The notes below the pieces were generated by a model. That model saw only the letters and a program-made list of their open reading frames with translations, was not told the DNA's origin and did no database searches. From assembly GCA_018402685.1 (NCBI GenBank), contig JAGYIJ010000001.1:186001-250000 (forward strand): DNA of 64,000 nucleotides, in the 5' to 3' direction. Below, in pieces: positions 41,679 through 51,430 of this stretch. How positions within the stretch are numbered: the first letter of the stretch is position 1; every line of letters starts with the position of its first letter. The translations under genes were made by a program, and so were the position numbers. The stretch comes from Aquiluna sp. GTDB lineage: Bacteria > Actinomycetota > Actinomycetes > Actinomycetales > Microbacteriaceae.

Positions 41679-42412
41679 TGGCGGAACAAGCTATTGCAGA
41701 GGTCGAGACCTTCCAGGTCACCCTGATGATCAGGCGCTTTGACCCTGAGGCGGACCAGGAGCCAAAGTGGGTGGACTACGACGTGCAGATGTTTGGCACC
41801 GACCGCGTGCTAGATGCTCTGCACAAGATTAAGTGGGAGGTTGATGGTTCGCTGACCTTCCGCCGCTCTTGCGCTCATGGTGTCTGTGGTTCTGACGCCA
41901 TGAGAATCAATGGTCGCAACCGCCTAGCCTGCAAGACCCTGATCAAGGACCTAGACATCTCGCAGCCCATCTACGTTGAGCCAATCAAGGGTCTTCCTGT
42001 GGAGAAGGACCTGATCGTCAACATGGAGCCCTTCTACAAGGCCTACAGAGACATCAATCCATTTTTGATAGCAAGCGGCACTCCTGACAAGGAGCGCCTG
42101 CAGTCCCCAGAGGACCGCGCTCGCTATGACGACACCACCAAGTGCATTTTGTGTGCTGCCTGCACCTCATCCTGCCCGGTGTTCTGGACCGACGGGCAAT
42201 ACTTTGGCCCAGCCGCAATCGTGAACGCTCACCGCTTTATCTTTGACTCTCGCGATGAGGGCGCTCAGGTAAGACTGGACATCCTGAACGACAAAGAGGG
42301 CGTCTGGCGCTGCCGCACAACATTTAACTGCACCGAGGCCTGCCCGAGAGGCATTGAGGTCACCAAGGCAATTGCCGAGGTGAAGCAGGCCATTTTGCGG
42401 GGAAGGCCCTAG
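41678..42412 (+). CDS. sdhB: Succinate dehydrogenase iron-sulfur subunit
   Basis: Electron-transfer subunit of complex II, 244 residues. The [2Fe-2S] motif is RRSCAHGVCGSDAMRINGRNRLAC, split as a plant-type ferredoxin domain. The [4Fe-4S] and [3Fe-4S] ligands are CILCAACTSSCPV and FNCTEACPRGIEV. ATG 41678 overlaps the sdhA stop by one base. Intact. Confidence 0.96.
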
Positions 42413-42435
42413 CCAAAAAAACTGTTGGGTTCAAA

Positions 42436-42882
42436 ATGAGCGTTAACAGAAGAACAGTAGTCGGTGGCATGGTTGCCGCCGGCGCATCCATGACACTAGC
42501 GGCCTGCGCAGCAGAACCCGAGCCAGCCCAGACCACTCCCCCCTCCGCGACGGTGGATCAAGAGCCCGAAGAGTCAACCGGTGAGATCTTGCTGGGTGCG
42601 GCATCAGAGGTGATGGTCGGTTCTGGCACCAAGTTCATGGTCGACTCTTCCCTGACAGTTTTGGTAACCCAGCCAAGAGCTGGGGAATTCAAGGCCTTTA
42701 GCGCCACCTGCACCCATGCCGGCTGCATCGTGAACGGAGTTCAGGATGGCCAGATTGCCTGCGGTTGCCACGGGGCAAGGTTCAATGTTGAAACCGGAGC
42801 CGCTGAGGCGGGTCCCGCCCGAAGCGCTTTGGGGAGAATTACCATCGAAGTCCGTGGGGAAGACCTCTACGCGCTGATTTAG
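42436..42882 (+). CDS. Tat-exported Rieske [2Fe-2S] lipoprotein
   Basis: A 148-residue small Rieske protein. The N-terminus has a twin arginine (VNRRTVVGG), a hydrophobic stretch and a lipobox-like LAAC, so it is probably folded in the cytoplasm, exported by Tat and lipid-anchored outside. After a Pro/Glu linker the Rieske domain has CTHAGC and CGCHGARF, the full Cys/His ligand set. It is much shorter than QcrA and lacks its membrane helices. It starts 24 bases after sdhB and may be cotranscribed with sdhCDAB. Its partner is unknown. Possible roles include electron transfer from or to a periplasmic oxidoreductase. Confidence 0.82.
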   Translation: MSVNRRTVVGGMVAAGASMTLAACAAEPEPAQTTPPSATVDQEPEESTGEILLGAASEVMVGSGTKFMVDSSLTVLVTQPRAGEFKAFSATCTHAGCIVNGVQDGQIACGCHGARFNVETGAAEAGPARSALGRITIEVRGEDLYALI

Positions 42883-42886
42883 CTCC

Positions 42887-42892
42887 TAGGTT
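42887..42892 (+). promoter_or_regulatory. -10 hexamer, leaderless start of xth
   Basis: TAGGTT ends eight bases before the ATG at 42901; no ribosome site is present. Confidence 0.45.
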
Positions 42893-42900
42893 TATTCACC

Positions 42901-43707
42901 ATGGTCAAAATTGCAACGGTAAACGTCAACGGTATTCGCGCGGCCGCGAGAAAAGACATGGCCTCTTGGCTCAAAGAATCAGCACCCGATGTTCTTTGCT
43001 TGCAGGAGGTTAGAGCTCCGAGGCAAGACCTGGAGGCCCTCGCCACCGAAGGCCCACTGGCCACTAAGAACTGGCAGATCTTTGATCACGAGGCAACCGC
43101 CAAGGGAAGAGCCGGCGTCGCACTTCTCACAGACCTCAAAACTCTCGAATCCAGAGTGGAGCTTGGGCCAAAGGACTTTGACTCGGCAGGGCGTTGGCTA
43201 GAAGTCGATATCGAGACCCCGAGCGGAGTGATCACGGTCATCAGCACCTATGTCCACTCTGGCGAGGCCGACACCCCAAAGCAGGTTGAAAAGTATAAGT
43301 TTCTGGACGCAATGAAGGCTCGCATGCAAAAGCTGATCTCAGCGGACAAGATGGCAGTCGTGGTTGGAGATCTAAACGTTGGCCACACCGAGCTGGATAT
43401 CAAAAATTGGAAGGGCAACCTCAAATCAGCTGGGTTCTTGCCAGAGGAGCGCGCCTACTTTGATGAGTTTGCCACTCAGGGCTGGGTCGATATCGGCAGG
43501 CATTTCCACCCCGGGGTTCCCGGCCCCTACACCTGGTGGTCCTACCGCGGCAAGGCCTTTGACACCGATGCCGGCTGGAGAATCGACTACCAGCTCGCCA
43601 CCCCAAAGCTTGCAGAGCGTGCCAAGACATACCGAGTTGACCGCGCCATTAGCTACGATGCTCGTTGGAGCGATCACACACCGGTGGTCGTTGAGTACGA
43701 GCTCTAG
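42901..43707 (+). CDS. xth: Exodeoxyribonuclease III
   Basis: AP endonuclease/3'-5' exonuclease of base-excision repair, 268 residues. Endonuclease/exonuclease/phosphatase motifs: [12 protein letters not shown] (metal Asn), LCLQEVRAP (metal Glu), [18 protein letters not shown] (Asp/Asn), [21 protein letters not shown] and [14 protein letters not shown] (catalytic Asp-His at the end). It is intact and lies eight bases before trpS. Confidence 0.94.
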   Translation: MVKIATVNVNGIRAAARKDMASWLKESAPDVLCLQEVRAPRQDLEALATEGPLATKNWQIFDHEATAKGRAGVALLTDLKTLESRVELGPKDFDSAGRWLEVDIETPSGVITVISTYVHSGEADTPKQVEKYKFLDAMKARMQKLISADKMAVVVGDLNVGHTELDIKNWKGNLKSAGFLPEERAYFDEFATQGWVDIGRHFHPGVPGPYTWWSYRGKAFDTDAGWRIDYQLATPKLAERAKTYRVDRAISYDARWSDHTPVVVEYEL

Positions 43708-43715
43708 GAACAAAA

Positions 43716-44721
43716 ATGACTAAGCCGAATTTGCTAAGCGGAATGCAACCCTCGGCATCTAGCCTGCACCTTGGTAACTACCTCGGAGCCCTCACCCAGT
43801 GGGTGAAGATGCAGGAGACTCACAACGCCCACTACGTAATCGTTGACCTGCACGCCATCACGATGCCGCAGGATCCCAAAGAGCTCCGTGACAACACTCG
43901 CAAGACCGCTGCGCAATATATTGCCGCCGGCATTGACCCCAACAAGTCAGCACTGTTTGTCCAGTCCCACGTCCCCGCTCACGCCCAACTGGCCTGGGTG
44001 TTGAACTGCATCACCGGTTTTGGTGAGGCAAGTCAGAATGACGCAGTTCAAGGACAAGAGCCAAAAAGGTGGTGCCGACAACTCCTCGGTTGGTCTTTTC
44101 ACCTACCCGATCCTGCAGGCCGCTGACATCCTGCTTTATCAACCAGAGGCTGTCCCGGTCGGAGAGGATCAGCGCCAGCATCTAGAACTCACCCGGGACC
44201 TCGCGATGCGCTTTAACTCAAGATTCGGCGAGACCTTCACTGTCCCAAAAGCGGAAATTCTCAAGGAGACCGCAAAGATCTATGACCTGCAAAACCCAAG
44301 CGCCAAGATGTCTAAATCAGCTCAAGACCCCAAGGGCTTAATCAACCTCTTGGATGACGAAGCGCTGATCATGAAAAAGTTCAAAAGCGCCGTCACCGAC
44401 ACCGATGGCGAGATTCGGTTTGACCCAGCTAACAAACCAGGAGTATCCAACCTGCTTGGTATCTATAGCGCAATCACTCAAACGACTATGGCTCAGACCG
44501 AGGCTCACTTCGCAGGATCTGGTTATGGAGCACTAAAAACAGAACTCGCGGAGGCAGTGATTGAGCACCTCAGACCAATTGCCCAGAAGACCCAAGAACT
44601 GCTTAGCGATGCTGCAGAACTGGATCGCCTCTTGGCAATTGGTGCCACGAAGGCCAATGAGTTAGCGGAGCAAACCCTGGCAAAGGTCTATGAGCGCATC
44701 GGCCTTTTGCCAAAGCTCTAA
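43716..44721 (+). CDS. trpS: Tryptophanyl-tRNA synthetase (frameshifted in this sequence)
   Basis: Class I aminoacyl-tRNA synthetase of about 335 residues. The HIGH motif is the TrpS form SLHLGNYLG, the KMSKS motif is [12 protein letters not shown], and [11 protein letters not shown] and [15 protein letters not shown] are typical. One extra base at 44031-44038 breaks the frame; removing it gives [17 protein letters not shown] as in other TrpS proteins. It is an essential gene, so the break is almost certainly an error in the sequence. ATG 43716 is the start, after GGAACAAAA. Confidence 0.92.
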
Positions 44722-44762
44722 GGGAATTTCAAGCTCGAAAAGAGTATTGTTCTATTTGCACA

Positions 44763-44904
44763 GTTCTTCGGGGTCAGTGAAAATCTGAACCGGCGGTTAG
44801 AGTCCGCGACCCGACTGAAAACATCGCAGCCAGCGATGAGGCTTCAGGCGGTTGACTCGGTGAAATTCCGAGACCGACGGTTAAAGTCCGGATGGTAGAA
44901 GAAC
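44763..44904 (+). promoter_or_regulatory. FMN riboswitch (RFN element)
   Basis: The conserved RFN blocks are all present: closing stem GTTCTTC (44763-44769) with GAAGAAC (44898-44904), CGGGG just after it, GTGAAAATCTGAACCGGCGGT, GACTCGGTGAAATTCCGAGA, CCGACGGTTAAAGTCCGGATGG split along the element. It binds flavin mononucleotide and shuts down the riboflavin operon, here by the terminator directly downstream. Confidence 0.96.
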
Positions 44905-44938
44905 CTAGGGCGCATTTTTTGCGCCCCTAGTTTGTTGT
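44905..44938 (+). terminator. Terminator of the FMN riboswitch
   Basis: CTAGGGCGC (44905-44913) pairs with GCGCCCCTAG (44921-44930, one bulged C) around an A/T loop, followed by TTTGTTGTT. It abuts the riboswitch closing stem and so is the expression platform: FMN binding should favour it. Confidence 0.85.
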
Positions 44939-44984
44939 TGCCGCGTCCCTGCGGTGCTGTGTTTGAAGCACCAGGGAAGGCCAA

Positions 44985-46016
44985 ATGCAAGAGCCCAAGC
45001 AATTCGAGACCGCGATGAGTCGCGCGCTCGAGCTTGCTCTGAACGGGCCAGCCATTGGAGTGAACCCCCAGGTTGGTGCGGTGATTTTGGACCCCCAGGG
45101 TCAAATAGTCTCAGAGGGCTGGCACCAGGGTGCCGGCACCGATCACGCCGAAATGATGGCCCTGAAGAATCTCTTTGCCAAAACCGGCTCCGAAACCCTT
45201 CCCCCCGGCCACACCGCCGTGGTGACACTAGAACCCTGCAATCACCAGGGCCGAACCGGACCCTGCGCACAGGCCTTATTGGATGCCGGCATCTCGAGGG
45301 TGGTCTATGCATCCAGTGACCCCGGAGATATCTCCGGCAAGGGTTCCGAGCGCTTGAAAGATGCAGGCGTCGAGGTGATTTCCGGGGTGCTTTTATCCCA
45401 AGCTGAGGATCAGGGTCGAGTTTGGCTAACCGCAAATAGAAATCAGCGACCCTATGTGATTTTGAAGTGGGCATCCTCTTTGGATGGCAGAACAGCCGCC
45501 CAGGATGGCACCAGCCAGTGGATCTCGGGGCCAGAATCCAGAGCCGATTCCCACCTGAAGCGCTCCCAGGTAGAAGCGATCCTGGTTGGCACCGGCACCG
45601 TCCTCGCGGATAACCCCGAGCTCACCGCTCGCAAGCCAGATGGCAGCTACTACGAAAACCAGCCGCTGCGGGTGGTCTTAGGAAAGCGTGAGCTCCCCGG
45701 TCACCTGAAGGTCTTCAACGAAAAAGCGAAGACCATCCACATCGAGCGTCACAACCCCGCAAAGGCACTGGCTGAGCTTTGGGCCATCGGAGTCAAGAGC
45801 GTCTGGGTTGAAGGTGGCCCAAAGGTCGCCAGTGAGTTTGTGAAGGCTGGCCTAGTTGACGAGATCATTGTCTACCTCGCACCCATGCTGCTCGGTGGCA
45901 ACAACGTCAGCCTGCAGGACATCGGCGTCGAAACAATGAGCCAGGCCATGGGATTAGAACTTGTTGAAAACAAAATGCTGGGTAGGGATATCTACCTCAG
46001 ACTAAGGAGAGCGTGA
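44985..46016 (+). CDS. ribD: Bifunctional riboflavin deaminase/reductase
   Basis: Steps two and three of riboflavin synthesis. The 343-residue protein has an N-terminal deaminase domain (zinc motif TDHAEMMAL and LEPCNHQGRTGPC) and a C-terminal reductase domain (LKWASSLDGRTA, SQVEAILVGTGTVLADNPELTAR, VWVEGGPKVASEF, VYLAPMLLGG). ATG 44985 has GGAAGG upstream. It overlaps ribE by one base (TGATG) and is controlled by the FMN riboswitch. Confidence 0.95.
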   Translation: MQEPKQFETAMSRALELALNGPAIGVNPQVGAVILDPQGQIVSEGWHQGAGTDHAEMMALKNLFAKTGSETLPPGHTAVVTLEPCNHQGRTGPCAQALLDAGISRVVYASSDPGDISGKGSERLKDAGVEVISGVLLSQAEDQGRVWLTANRNQRPYVILKWASSLDGRTAAQDGTSQWISGPESRADSHLKRSQVEAILVGTGTVLADNPELTARKPDGSYYENQPLRVVLGKRELPGHLKVFNEKAKTIHIERHNPAKALAELWAIGVKSVWVEGGPKVASEFVKAGLVDEIIVYLAPMLLGGNNVSLQDIGVETMSQAMGLELVENKMLGRDIYLRLRRA

Positions 46017-46606
46017 TGTTCACGGGAATCATCGAAGAGCTGGGCGAAGTAAAGGCAATCGAACAGCAGCAGGATGCCATCCGGCTAACCATTGGTGCCA
46101 AAAAGGTGCTTAGCGATCTAGGTCGCGGAGACTCCATCTCCTGCAGTGGCACCTGCCTCACCGCTATCGAGATCGACGATTCCGGCTTCACCGCAGACGT
46201 CATGCTGGAGACCCTGAAGCGCTCGAGCCTGAGCGAGGTCAAGGTCGGTGACCCAATCAACCTAGAGCGCGCCATGAGCGCGACCACCAGGTTTGGTGGC
46301 CACGTCGTTCAGGGTCACGTCGATGGTGTTGGTGAGTTTGTATCTCGCGAAAAGAGCGACAACTGGGATTGGGTTCGCATCAAAATGCCACACGAGCTCA
46401 TGAAGTATGTCGTGATGAAGGGTTCAATCACCTTTGATGGCATCTCGCTGACCGTCAATGAAATTGACGGGGACGTTATCGGACTCTCGTTGATTCCGGA
46501 AACCCTGACCGTTACAACCCTGGGTTATAAGAAACCAGGAGACAAGGTGAATGTGGAGGCCGATATTTTGGCCAAGCACATCGAAAGACTTATGGAGCAC
46601 AAGTAG
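46016..46606 (+). CDS. ribE: Riboflavin synthase alpha chain
   Basis: Dismutates two lumazines to riboflavin. The 196-residue protein has two lumazine-binding repeats, starting FTGIIEELGEV with SCSGTCLTA and later GHVVQGHVDGVGEF with FDGISLTVNEI, and a C-terminal helix. ATG 46016 is six bases after AAGGAG; the frame also opens at GTG 46013, which is a worse start. Directly followed by ribBA. Confidence 0.95.
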   Translation: MFTGIIEELGEVKAIEQQQDAIRLTIGAKKVLSDLGRGDSISCSGTCLTAIEIDDSGFTADVMLETLKRSSLSEVKVGDPINLERAMSATTRFGGHVVQGHVDGVGEFVSREKSDNWDWVRIKMPHELMKYVVMKGSITFDGISLTVNEIDGDVIGLSLIPETLTVTTLGYKKPGDKVNVEADILAKHIERLMEHK

Positions 46607-47849
46607 TTGACAGAGATTATCTATAGCGAAATCGAAAAGGTCCTTCAGGCCCTGCGCGATGGCAAACCCATCATCGTCACCGACGATGAGGATCGTGAGA
46701 ACGAGGGCGATGCCATCATCGCTGCGCAGTTCGTAACCAAGGAGTGGATGGCGTGGATGATTCGCCACACCTCCGGATACGTCTGCGCACCAATGACCGA
46801 GGAGCGGGCAAACCAGCTGGATTTGCCACTGATGTGGGTGAGGTCCCAAGACCCGCACCGCACCGCCTACACCGTAAGCGTGGATGCCGCGAACCGAACC
46901 TCAACCGGCATCAGCGCGGAAGAGCGAGCGCTGACAGGCAGGGTCTTGGCAGACCCAAATTCAGTTCCTGAATCCCTGCTGCGTCCAGGGCATGTTATTC
47001 CGCTTAGAGCCAAGGCTGGCGGCGTGCTGGAGCGCCCCGGTCACACCGAAGCAGCGGTTGATTTGTTAGAGCTTGCAGGCCTAGAACCGGTCGCCATGAT
47101 GGCTGAAATCGTCAACGACGATGGCTCAATGATGCGGTCCGAGGGATTATTTGAGATGGCTCAGAGGTTTGACTTGCCTATGACTACAATTTCACACCTC
47201 AAGGACCACATGGCGAAGCGCTCACCAGAGCGCAGAGCAAGCGCCAACCGTATCCGGTTCGAGGCCGAAGCAAAGCTTCCAACCACCCATGGAGATTTCA
47301 CCGTGCGTGGCTACTACGACGTTCAGACCACTGCGGACCACGTCGCAATCATCGCTGGTAACCCCACCGGTGAGAACGTGCTTGTTCGCATGCACTCCGA
47401 ATGCATCACCGGTGAGGCATTCGGTTCACTCAAGTGCGAGTGTGGCCCACAGCTCGAAGGTGCACTAGATGCAATCTCTAAAAACCCAGAGGGCGGCGTC
47501 GTTATCTACCTGCGCGGTCAGGAGGGTCGCGGTATTGGACTTTTGAACAAGCTCAAGGCCTACGCCCTGCAAGAGCAGGGTCTTGACACTGTGGATGCCA
47601 ACCTCGCTCTCGGATTGCCATCCGAGGCCCGCGAATACGGTGCAGCAGTCGCAATCTTGAATGACTTGGATATCTCGAGCGTGAAGCTCCTTACCAACAA
47701 CCCTGCCAAGCGCAGGTACCTGGAGGACGCTGGGCGTTAAGGTGAACGAAACCGTTCCACTGATCGTGGGTCTAGCTGCGCAAAACGCCGGGTATCTAGA
47801 TGCCAAGCGTGATCGCATGGGACACATGATTCCCGCTAACCTGAAGTAG
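46607..47849 (+). CDS. ribBA: Bifunctional DHBP synthase/GTP cyclohydrolase II (frameshifted near the 3' end)
   Basis: About 413 residues. The RibB half has VTDDEDRENEGDAI (metal and catalytic residues), HTSGYVCAPMT and RPGHVIPLRAKAGGVLERPGHTEAAVDL; the RibA half has the zinc motif SECITGEAFGSLKCECGPQL and LRGQEGRGIGLLNKLKAY. An extra G in GGG at 47732-47734 causes an early stop in this sequence; removing it restores DAGVKVNETVPLIVG and an end at 47849. TTG 46607 follows the ribE stop without a gap. Confidence 0.93.
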
Positions 47850-48311
47850 TGAGCGGATCCGGAGCACCCAAGCTAGCAGTTTCTGGCGCGGGTAAGAAAA
47901 TCTACGTTGTTGCAACTTCTTGGCACCAAAACATATTGGACGGCCTGATTCAGGGCGCTCTGGCAGAGCTCGAAAGAGCAGGTGCCAACAGACGTGGTTT
48001 TGCAGCGGGTTCCCGGAGCATTTGAACTTCCACTGGCTGCAAGCTATGCAATCGATCAGGGCGCTGACGCAGTGATTGCCCTGGGGGTTGTGATTCGCGG
48101 CGAGACACCACACTTTGACTATGTTTGCCAGTCTGCAACCGACGGGCTGACAACCCTGCAGCTGTCCAGTAAAACCCCGATTGGCTTTGGCCTTTTGACC
48201 GTTGACAATGAGGCGCAGGCTTTGGATCGTGCTGGCCTTGAGGCCTCAAAGGAAGACAAGGGTGCCGAAGCCGTGCAAGCCGCTCTGCACATGCTTTCTC
48301 TGAAGCCTTAG
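47849..48311 (+). CDS. ribH: Lumazine synthase (frameshifted in this sequence)
   Basis: Condenses the RibD-pathway product and DHBP to lumazine; 153 residues when repaired. Recognisable segments are [49 protein letters not shown] and [14 protein letters not shown]. An extra A at AA 47987-47988 breaks the frame; removing it gives [20 protein letters not shown] 47849 overlaps the repaired ribBA stop (TAGTG), independent evidence that both repairs are right. Confidence 0.92.
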
Positions 48312-48349
48312 TTAGGCTGAGAGCTAATTGATGGCTCAAGGAGATACAA

Positions 48350-48727
48350 ATGGAAATGGTTGCTGAACTAACTCGCAACACACTCGTCGTTCTACACATC
48401 GTTGGTCTCGCTTCACTTTTTGGTGGCTGGCTAACCCAAATGAAGGCGATGGCAAATAAGGCAGCCAAGATTGTGCCAGCAATGATTCACGGTGCCTGGA
48501 CCGCTTTGATCACGGGTGTAGCGCTGGTTGGTGTTGCTGAGTGGCGAATCGCACTTGGTGCAAACTTCGAGGTCGACCACACCAAGATTGCCGTCAAGTC
48601 CATTTTGGCTGCGGTGATTTTGACTCTTGTCATGGTCTATCGCAAGAAGGAAAGCGTCGCAACGCCAGTCTTTGGCACCATTGGCCTACTAACTCTGACC
48701 AACATCGTGTTGGCAGTGTTTTGGTAA
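48350..48727 (+). CDS. Small integral membrane protein, unknown function
   Basis: A 125-residue protein with four predicted helices: NTLVVLHIVGLASLFGGWL, AAKIVPAMIHGAWTALITGVALVG, TKIAVKSILAAVILTLVMVY and TPVFGTIGLLTLTNIVLAVFW. It has an excellent ribosome site (AAGGAG) before ATG 48350. Its stop abuts that of the convergent ABC permease (TAA/TTA at 48725-48730). I recognise no motif beyond the helices. Confidence 0.75.
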   Translation: MEMVAELTRNTLVVLHIVGLASLFGGWLTQMKAMANKAAKIVPAMIHGAWTALITGVALVGVAEWRIALGANFEVDHTKIAVKSILAAVILTLVMVYRKKESVATPVFGTIGLLTLTNIVLAVFW

Positions 48728-49570
48728 TTAGCGCATAAACAGCGCTTTTAGCCTCACGGTTGTGAACCAAAGGCCAAGCGCAATCATCACAACAAAGTAG
48801 AGAACGTGGGACCAAAGGCCCATGCTGATGTTTCCAAGCATCAAAGACCTAACAAGTTCGACTCCTTGCCAAAGTGGCAAGGCCTGAACGATGGTCTGAA
48901 TCCACCCGGGATAAACACTCACCGGGAAGAAGGTTCCCGAGAACAAGAACATCGGCAGTAGGAAAAAGGTGACCCAGTTCATCTGCTGGAAGCTCTTCAA
49001 ATAAGAGGTTATGGCCATGCCAACCGAGGCAAACCCAAACGCAATGAGGGTTGCCGCCGGAATCGCTAAGAGCCCCCAGGCATTGGTAACCAAACCGATT
49101 GGTGTCACAATCACCATGAAGCCCACGGAGTAGGCGACTCCGCGCAACAGCGCCCAGGAGATCTCACCGAGGGCAACATCCAGTGGCCCCATCGATGACG
49201 AAAGCATGACCTGGTAGATCTTGCCAAAGTGCATCTTGAAAAACACGTTCCAGGTCGAGTCATACACCGCACCATTCATCGCGCTGGTCGCCAACAGCGC
49301 GGGCGCAATAAATGCCGCGTAGCTCACCTGATTGCCACTACCGTCCTCGAGGTTGCCAATTAGCTGGCCGATGCCAAACCCAAAAGCCAAGAGGTAGAAG
49401 ACCGGCTCCACGAAACCCGAGAGCACAATGAACCAGTTCGAGCCCTTGAAAGCCTTAAAGCCCCGCTCCATCAGGGTGTGGGAGCGTCCCGAGTAGATCG
49501 AGCTGCCGAGCTTCTTGGCTCGTCGCTCCTGAATTGCGACCGCCTGCGCTACCACCAGCTGCGTAATCAC
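48728..49570 (-). CDS. ABC-2 type transporter permease (second permease)
   Basis: A 280-residue export permease with about six helices and the ABC-2 family's TFFLLPMFLFSGTFFPVSVYPGWIQTIVQALPLWQGVEL region near the C-terminus, split across two segments. The GTG start at 49570 overlaps the upstream permease stop as GTGA. With the next two genes it forms an exporter of the NodIJ/drug-resistance type; the substrate is unknown. Confidence 0.87.
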   Translation of the reverse strand: MITQLVVAQAVAIQERRAKKLGSSIYSGRSHTLMERGFKAFKGSNWFIVLSGFVEPVFYLLAFGFGIGQLIGNLEDGSGNQVSYAAFIAPALLATSAMNGAVYDSTWNVFFKMHFGKIYQVMLSSSMGPLDVALGEISWALLRGVAYSVGFMVIVTPIGLVTNAWGLLAIPAATLIAFGFASVGMAITSYLKSFQQMNWVTFFLLPMFLFSGTFFPVSVYPGWIQTIVQALPLWQGVELVRSLMLGNISMGLWSHVLYFVVMIALGLWFTTVRLKALFMR

Positions 49571-50400
49571 TTCAGCAGCCTTTGGTGGAACTTTGGGTAG
49601 GCAAGAGACATACCAACCACTCCCATCAGAGCCAGGTAGCCAAAGTGCACGAAGAACATAATCGGTTCTATCTCGGCTCCGTAGCTAAGGAATCGACCCA
49701 ATTCGGTCGAGTGCCAAATGGGAGAAACCCAGCCAATTGGCTGCAGGTATATCGGCATCTGCTCGAGCGGGTAGAAGGTGCCGGAAAACAAAAACAGCGG
49801 CGTCACCACAAACCTCGAGATGATGGCGAAATAGCCATCATCGCTTTCCAGTCTTGCCGTGAAGGCAAGCATCAAAGAGGCCCAGCCCCAACCAGCAAAC
49901 ATCGAGGTTAGAAGTAGCGGCAGCACGCTAGCAACCGGGATTGCCCCGAAGGCCAGCAAAATACCCAAATACAAAACCGTGGTGAACAGTCCTCGCAACA
50001 GCGCAACAATCATCACGCCATTGGCAATCTGCTTTGGGGAGACCGAGGTTGCACCAATTGCAAAAAACGCCTTGTCCCAAACAAAACCATCCATTGTTGG
50101 GAAGGTGACCTCATCCATCACGCCCTGAATTGCGGCGGCCGCCAACAGGGCGGGAGCAACGAATTGCAGGTAGCCCACTCCCCCGAGTGCTTCGGCACCG
50201 TTGTTGGCATCCACCAGGGAACCAACACCGAGTCCAACCGAGAGCAAAAACAGGATTGGATTGCCCAAACCAAAGGCAACGATCGAACCCCACCACTTGG
50301 TTACCTGGCGCAGCCGATACTCCGCCACCCGCCAGGCGCCATTGCGCACTGCCAGGTTTACGTCTACGGCCTGGCCGGGGACAAAGTTCAGATCAGTCAT
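49567..50400 (-). CDS. ABC-2 type transporter permease (first permease)
   Basis: A 277-residue permease similar to its partner downstream, with six helices and the TPLFLFSGTFYPLEQMPIYLQPIGWVSPIWHSTEL motif (read in two parts). ATG 50400 overlaps the ATPase stop by one base (TAATG). The paralogous pair suggests a heterodimer. Confidence 0.87.
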   Translation of the reverse strand: MTDLNFVPGQAVDVNLAVRNGAWRVAEYRLRQVTKWWGSIVAFGLGNPILFLLSVGLGVGSLVDANNGAEALGGVGYLQFVAPALLAAAAIQGVMDEVTFPTMDGFVWDKAFFAIGATSVSPKQIANGVMIVALLRGLFTTVLYLGILLAFGAIPVASVLPLLLTSMFAGWGWASLMLAFTARLESDDGYFAIISRFVVTPLFLFSGTFYPLEQMPIYLQPIGWVSPIWHSTELGRFLSYGAEIEPIMFFVHFGYLALMGVVGMSLAYPKFHQRLLK

Positions 50401-51341
50401 TAGTCGATCAGCGTCCTACCGGTTAGACGCAAGAAGACATCCTCGAGGGAGCTTCTGCGCACCAGCGAGGTGATTGGGTTCATGCCGGCTTCCACGATCT
50501 CGCTCAGCAGCTGCTCGCCGTGTTTGGTGTAGATCAAGATGCGATCTGGCAACACCTCGATGCGGTCCCCCATGCTCTCAAGTTTCTTGGCTGCGGCCTC
50601 ATTTTTGTCGGTACCGAAGCGAACCTCGACAACCTCCTTGGAGGAGTACTTCTTGATAAGTTCCTGTGGTGAACCCTCGGCCATGATCTGGCCCTTGTCC
50701 ATCACAACCAGTCGATCACAGAGCTGCTCTGCCTCATCCATGTAGTGGGTGGTAATGACAAGGGTCACCCCCTGCTCCTTCAAGCGAAATAGCCGATCCC
50801 AAAGAATGTGCCTAGCTTGCGGATCTAGGCCGGTTGTGGGCTCATCCAGCATCAGGATTTCGGGCTCATTTACCAAACCGCGAGCAATGGCCAAGCGGCG
50901 CTGCATACCGCCAGAGAGTTCATCCGCCTTTGAGTTGCGCTTCTCTTGAAGCTGAGCAAAATCCAATAGCTCTTCGATTTTGGGCTTCAGAAACTTTCGA
51001 CTCAGGCCGAAATAGCGACCGTAAACATAGAGGTTCTCCCAGACCTTGAGCTCGCGGTCGAGAAGGTCTTTTTGAGCCACTATGCCCAAGTGCGCCCTGA
51101 TCTCGGGGCCCTTCTGATTGGGCTCTTTGCCGAGGATTGTCAGTTCACCATCGGTGCGCTGCGACACCGAAGAGATCATCTTCATGGTGGTGGACTTGCC
51201 GGCACCGTTTGGACCGAGCAGTCCAAAGGACTCACCGCGGTAGACCTCAAAGTTGATCCCGTCCACGGCGACGAAATCCTTGTATCTCTTGGTTAGGTTT
51301 TTGGCCCGAATCACAATCTCTCGAGCAGCGTTAGTTGACAA
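50400..51341 (-). CDS. ABC exporter ATPase, DrrA/NodI type
   Basis: A 313-residue ATPase: Walker A GLLGPNGAGKSTTMK, Q-loop GIVAQKDLLDREL, signature DELSGGMQRRLAIARGL, Walker B ILMLDEPTTGLDP and the H-loop VITTHYMDEAEQL. The C-terminal extension (KKLESMGDRIEVLPD to SSLEDVFLRLTGR) is typical of the DRA subfamily. TTG 51341 has GGAG six bases upstream. First gene of the three-gene exporter operon, divergent from the methyltransferase gene. Confidence 0.92.
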   Translation of the reverse strand: MSTNAAREIVIRAKNLTKRYKDFVAVDGINFEVYRGESFGLLGPNGAGKSTTMKMISSVSQRTDGELTILGKEPNQKGPEIRAHLGIVAQKDLLDRELKVWENLYVYGRYFGLSRKFLKPKIEELLDFAQLQEKRNSKADELSGGMQRRLAIARGLVNEPEILMLDEPTTGLDPQARHILWDRLFRLKEQGVTLVITTHYMDEAEQLCDRLVVMDKGQIMAEGSPQELIKKYSSKEVVEVRFGTDKNEAAAKKLESMGDRIEVLPDRILIYTKHGEQLLSEIVEAGMNPITSLVRRSSLEDVFLRLTGRTLID

Positions 51342-51418
51342 TCAAAACTCCAATTCGAATGCCGGTTAGGGCAGCCCTTCAGGATAGCGGCAGACAATGC
51401 TAACTCGTTACTTATTGA

Positions 51419-51424
51419 TATGGT
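51419..51424 (+). promoter_or_regulatory. -10 hexamer, leaderless start of the methyltransferase gene
   Basis: TATGGT ends six bases before the GTG at 51431. The in-frame TTG at 51425 directly follows the hexamer and could not be on a transcript made from it. Confidence 0.5.
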
Positions 51425-51430
51425 TTGTCG

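Noticed and set aside
47732-47849. A natural short form of RibBA lacking the last 35 residues
   Set aside because: The downstream frame encodes the conserved RibA tail and its stop overlaps the ribH start, so one extra G explains it better.
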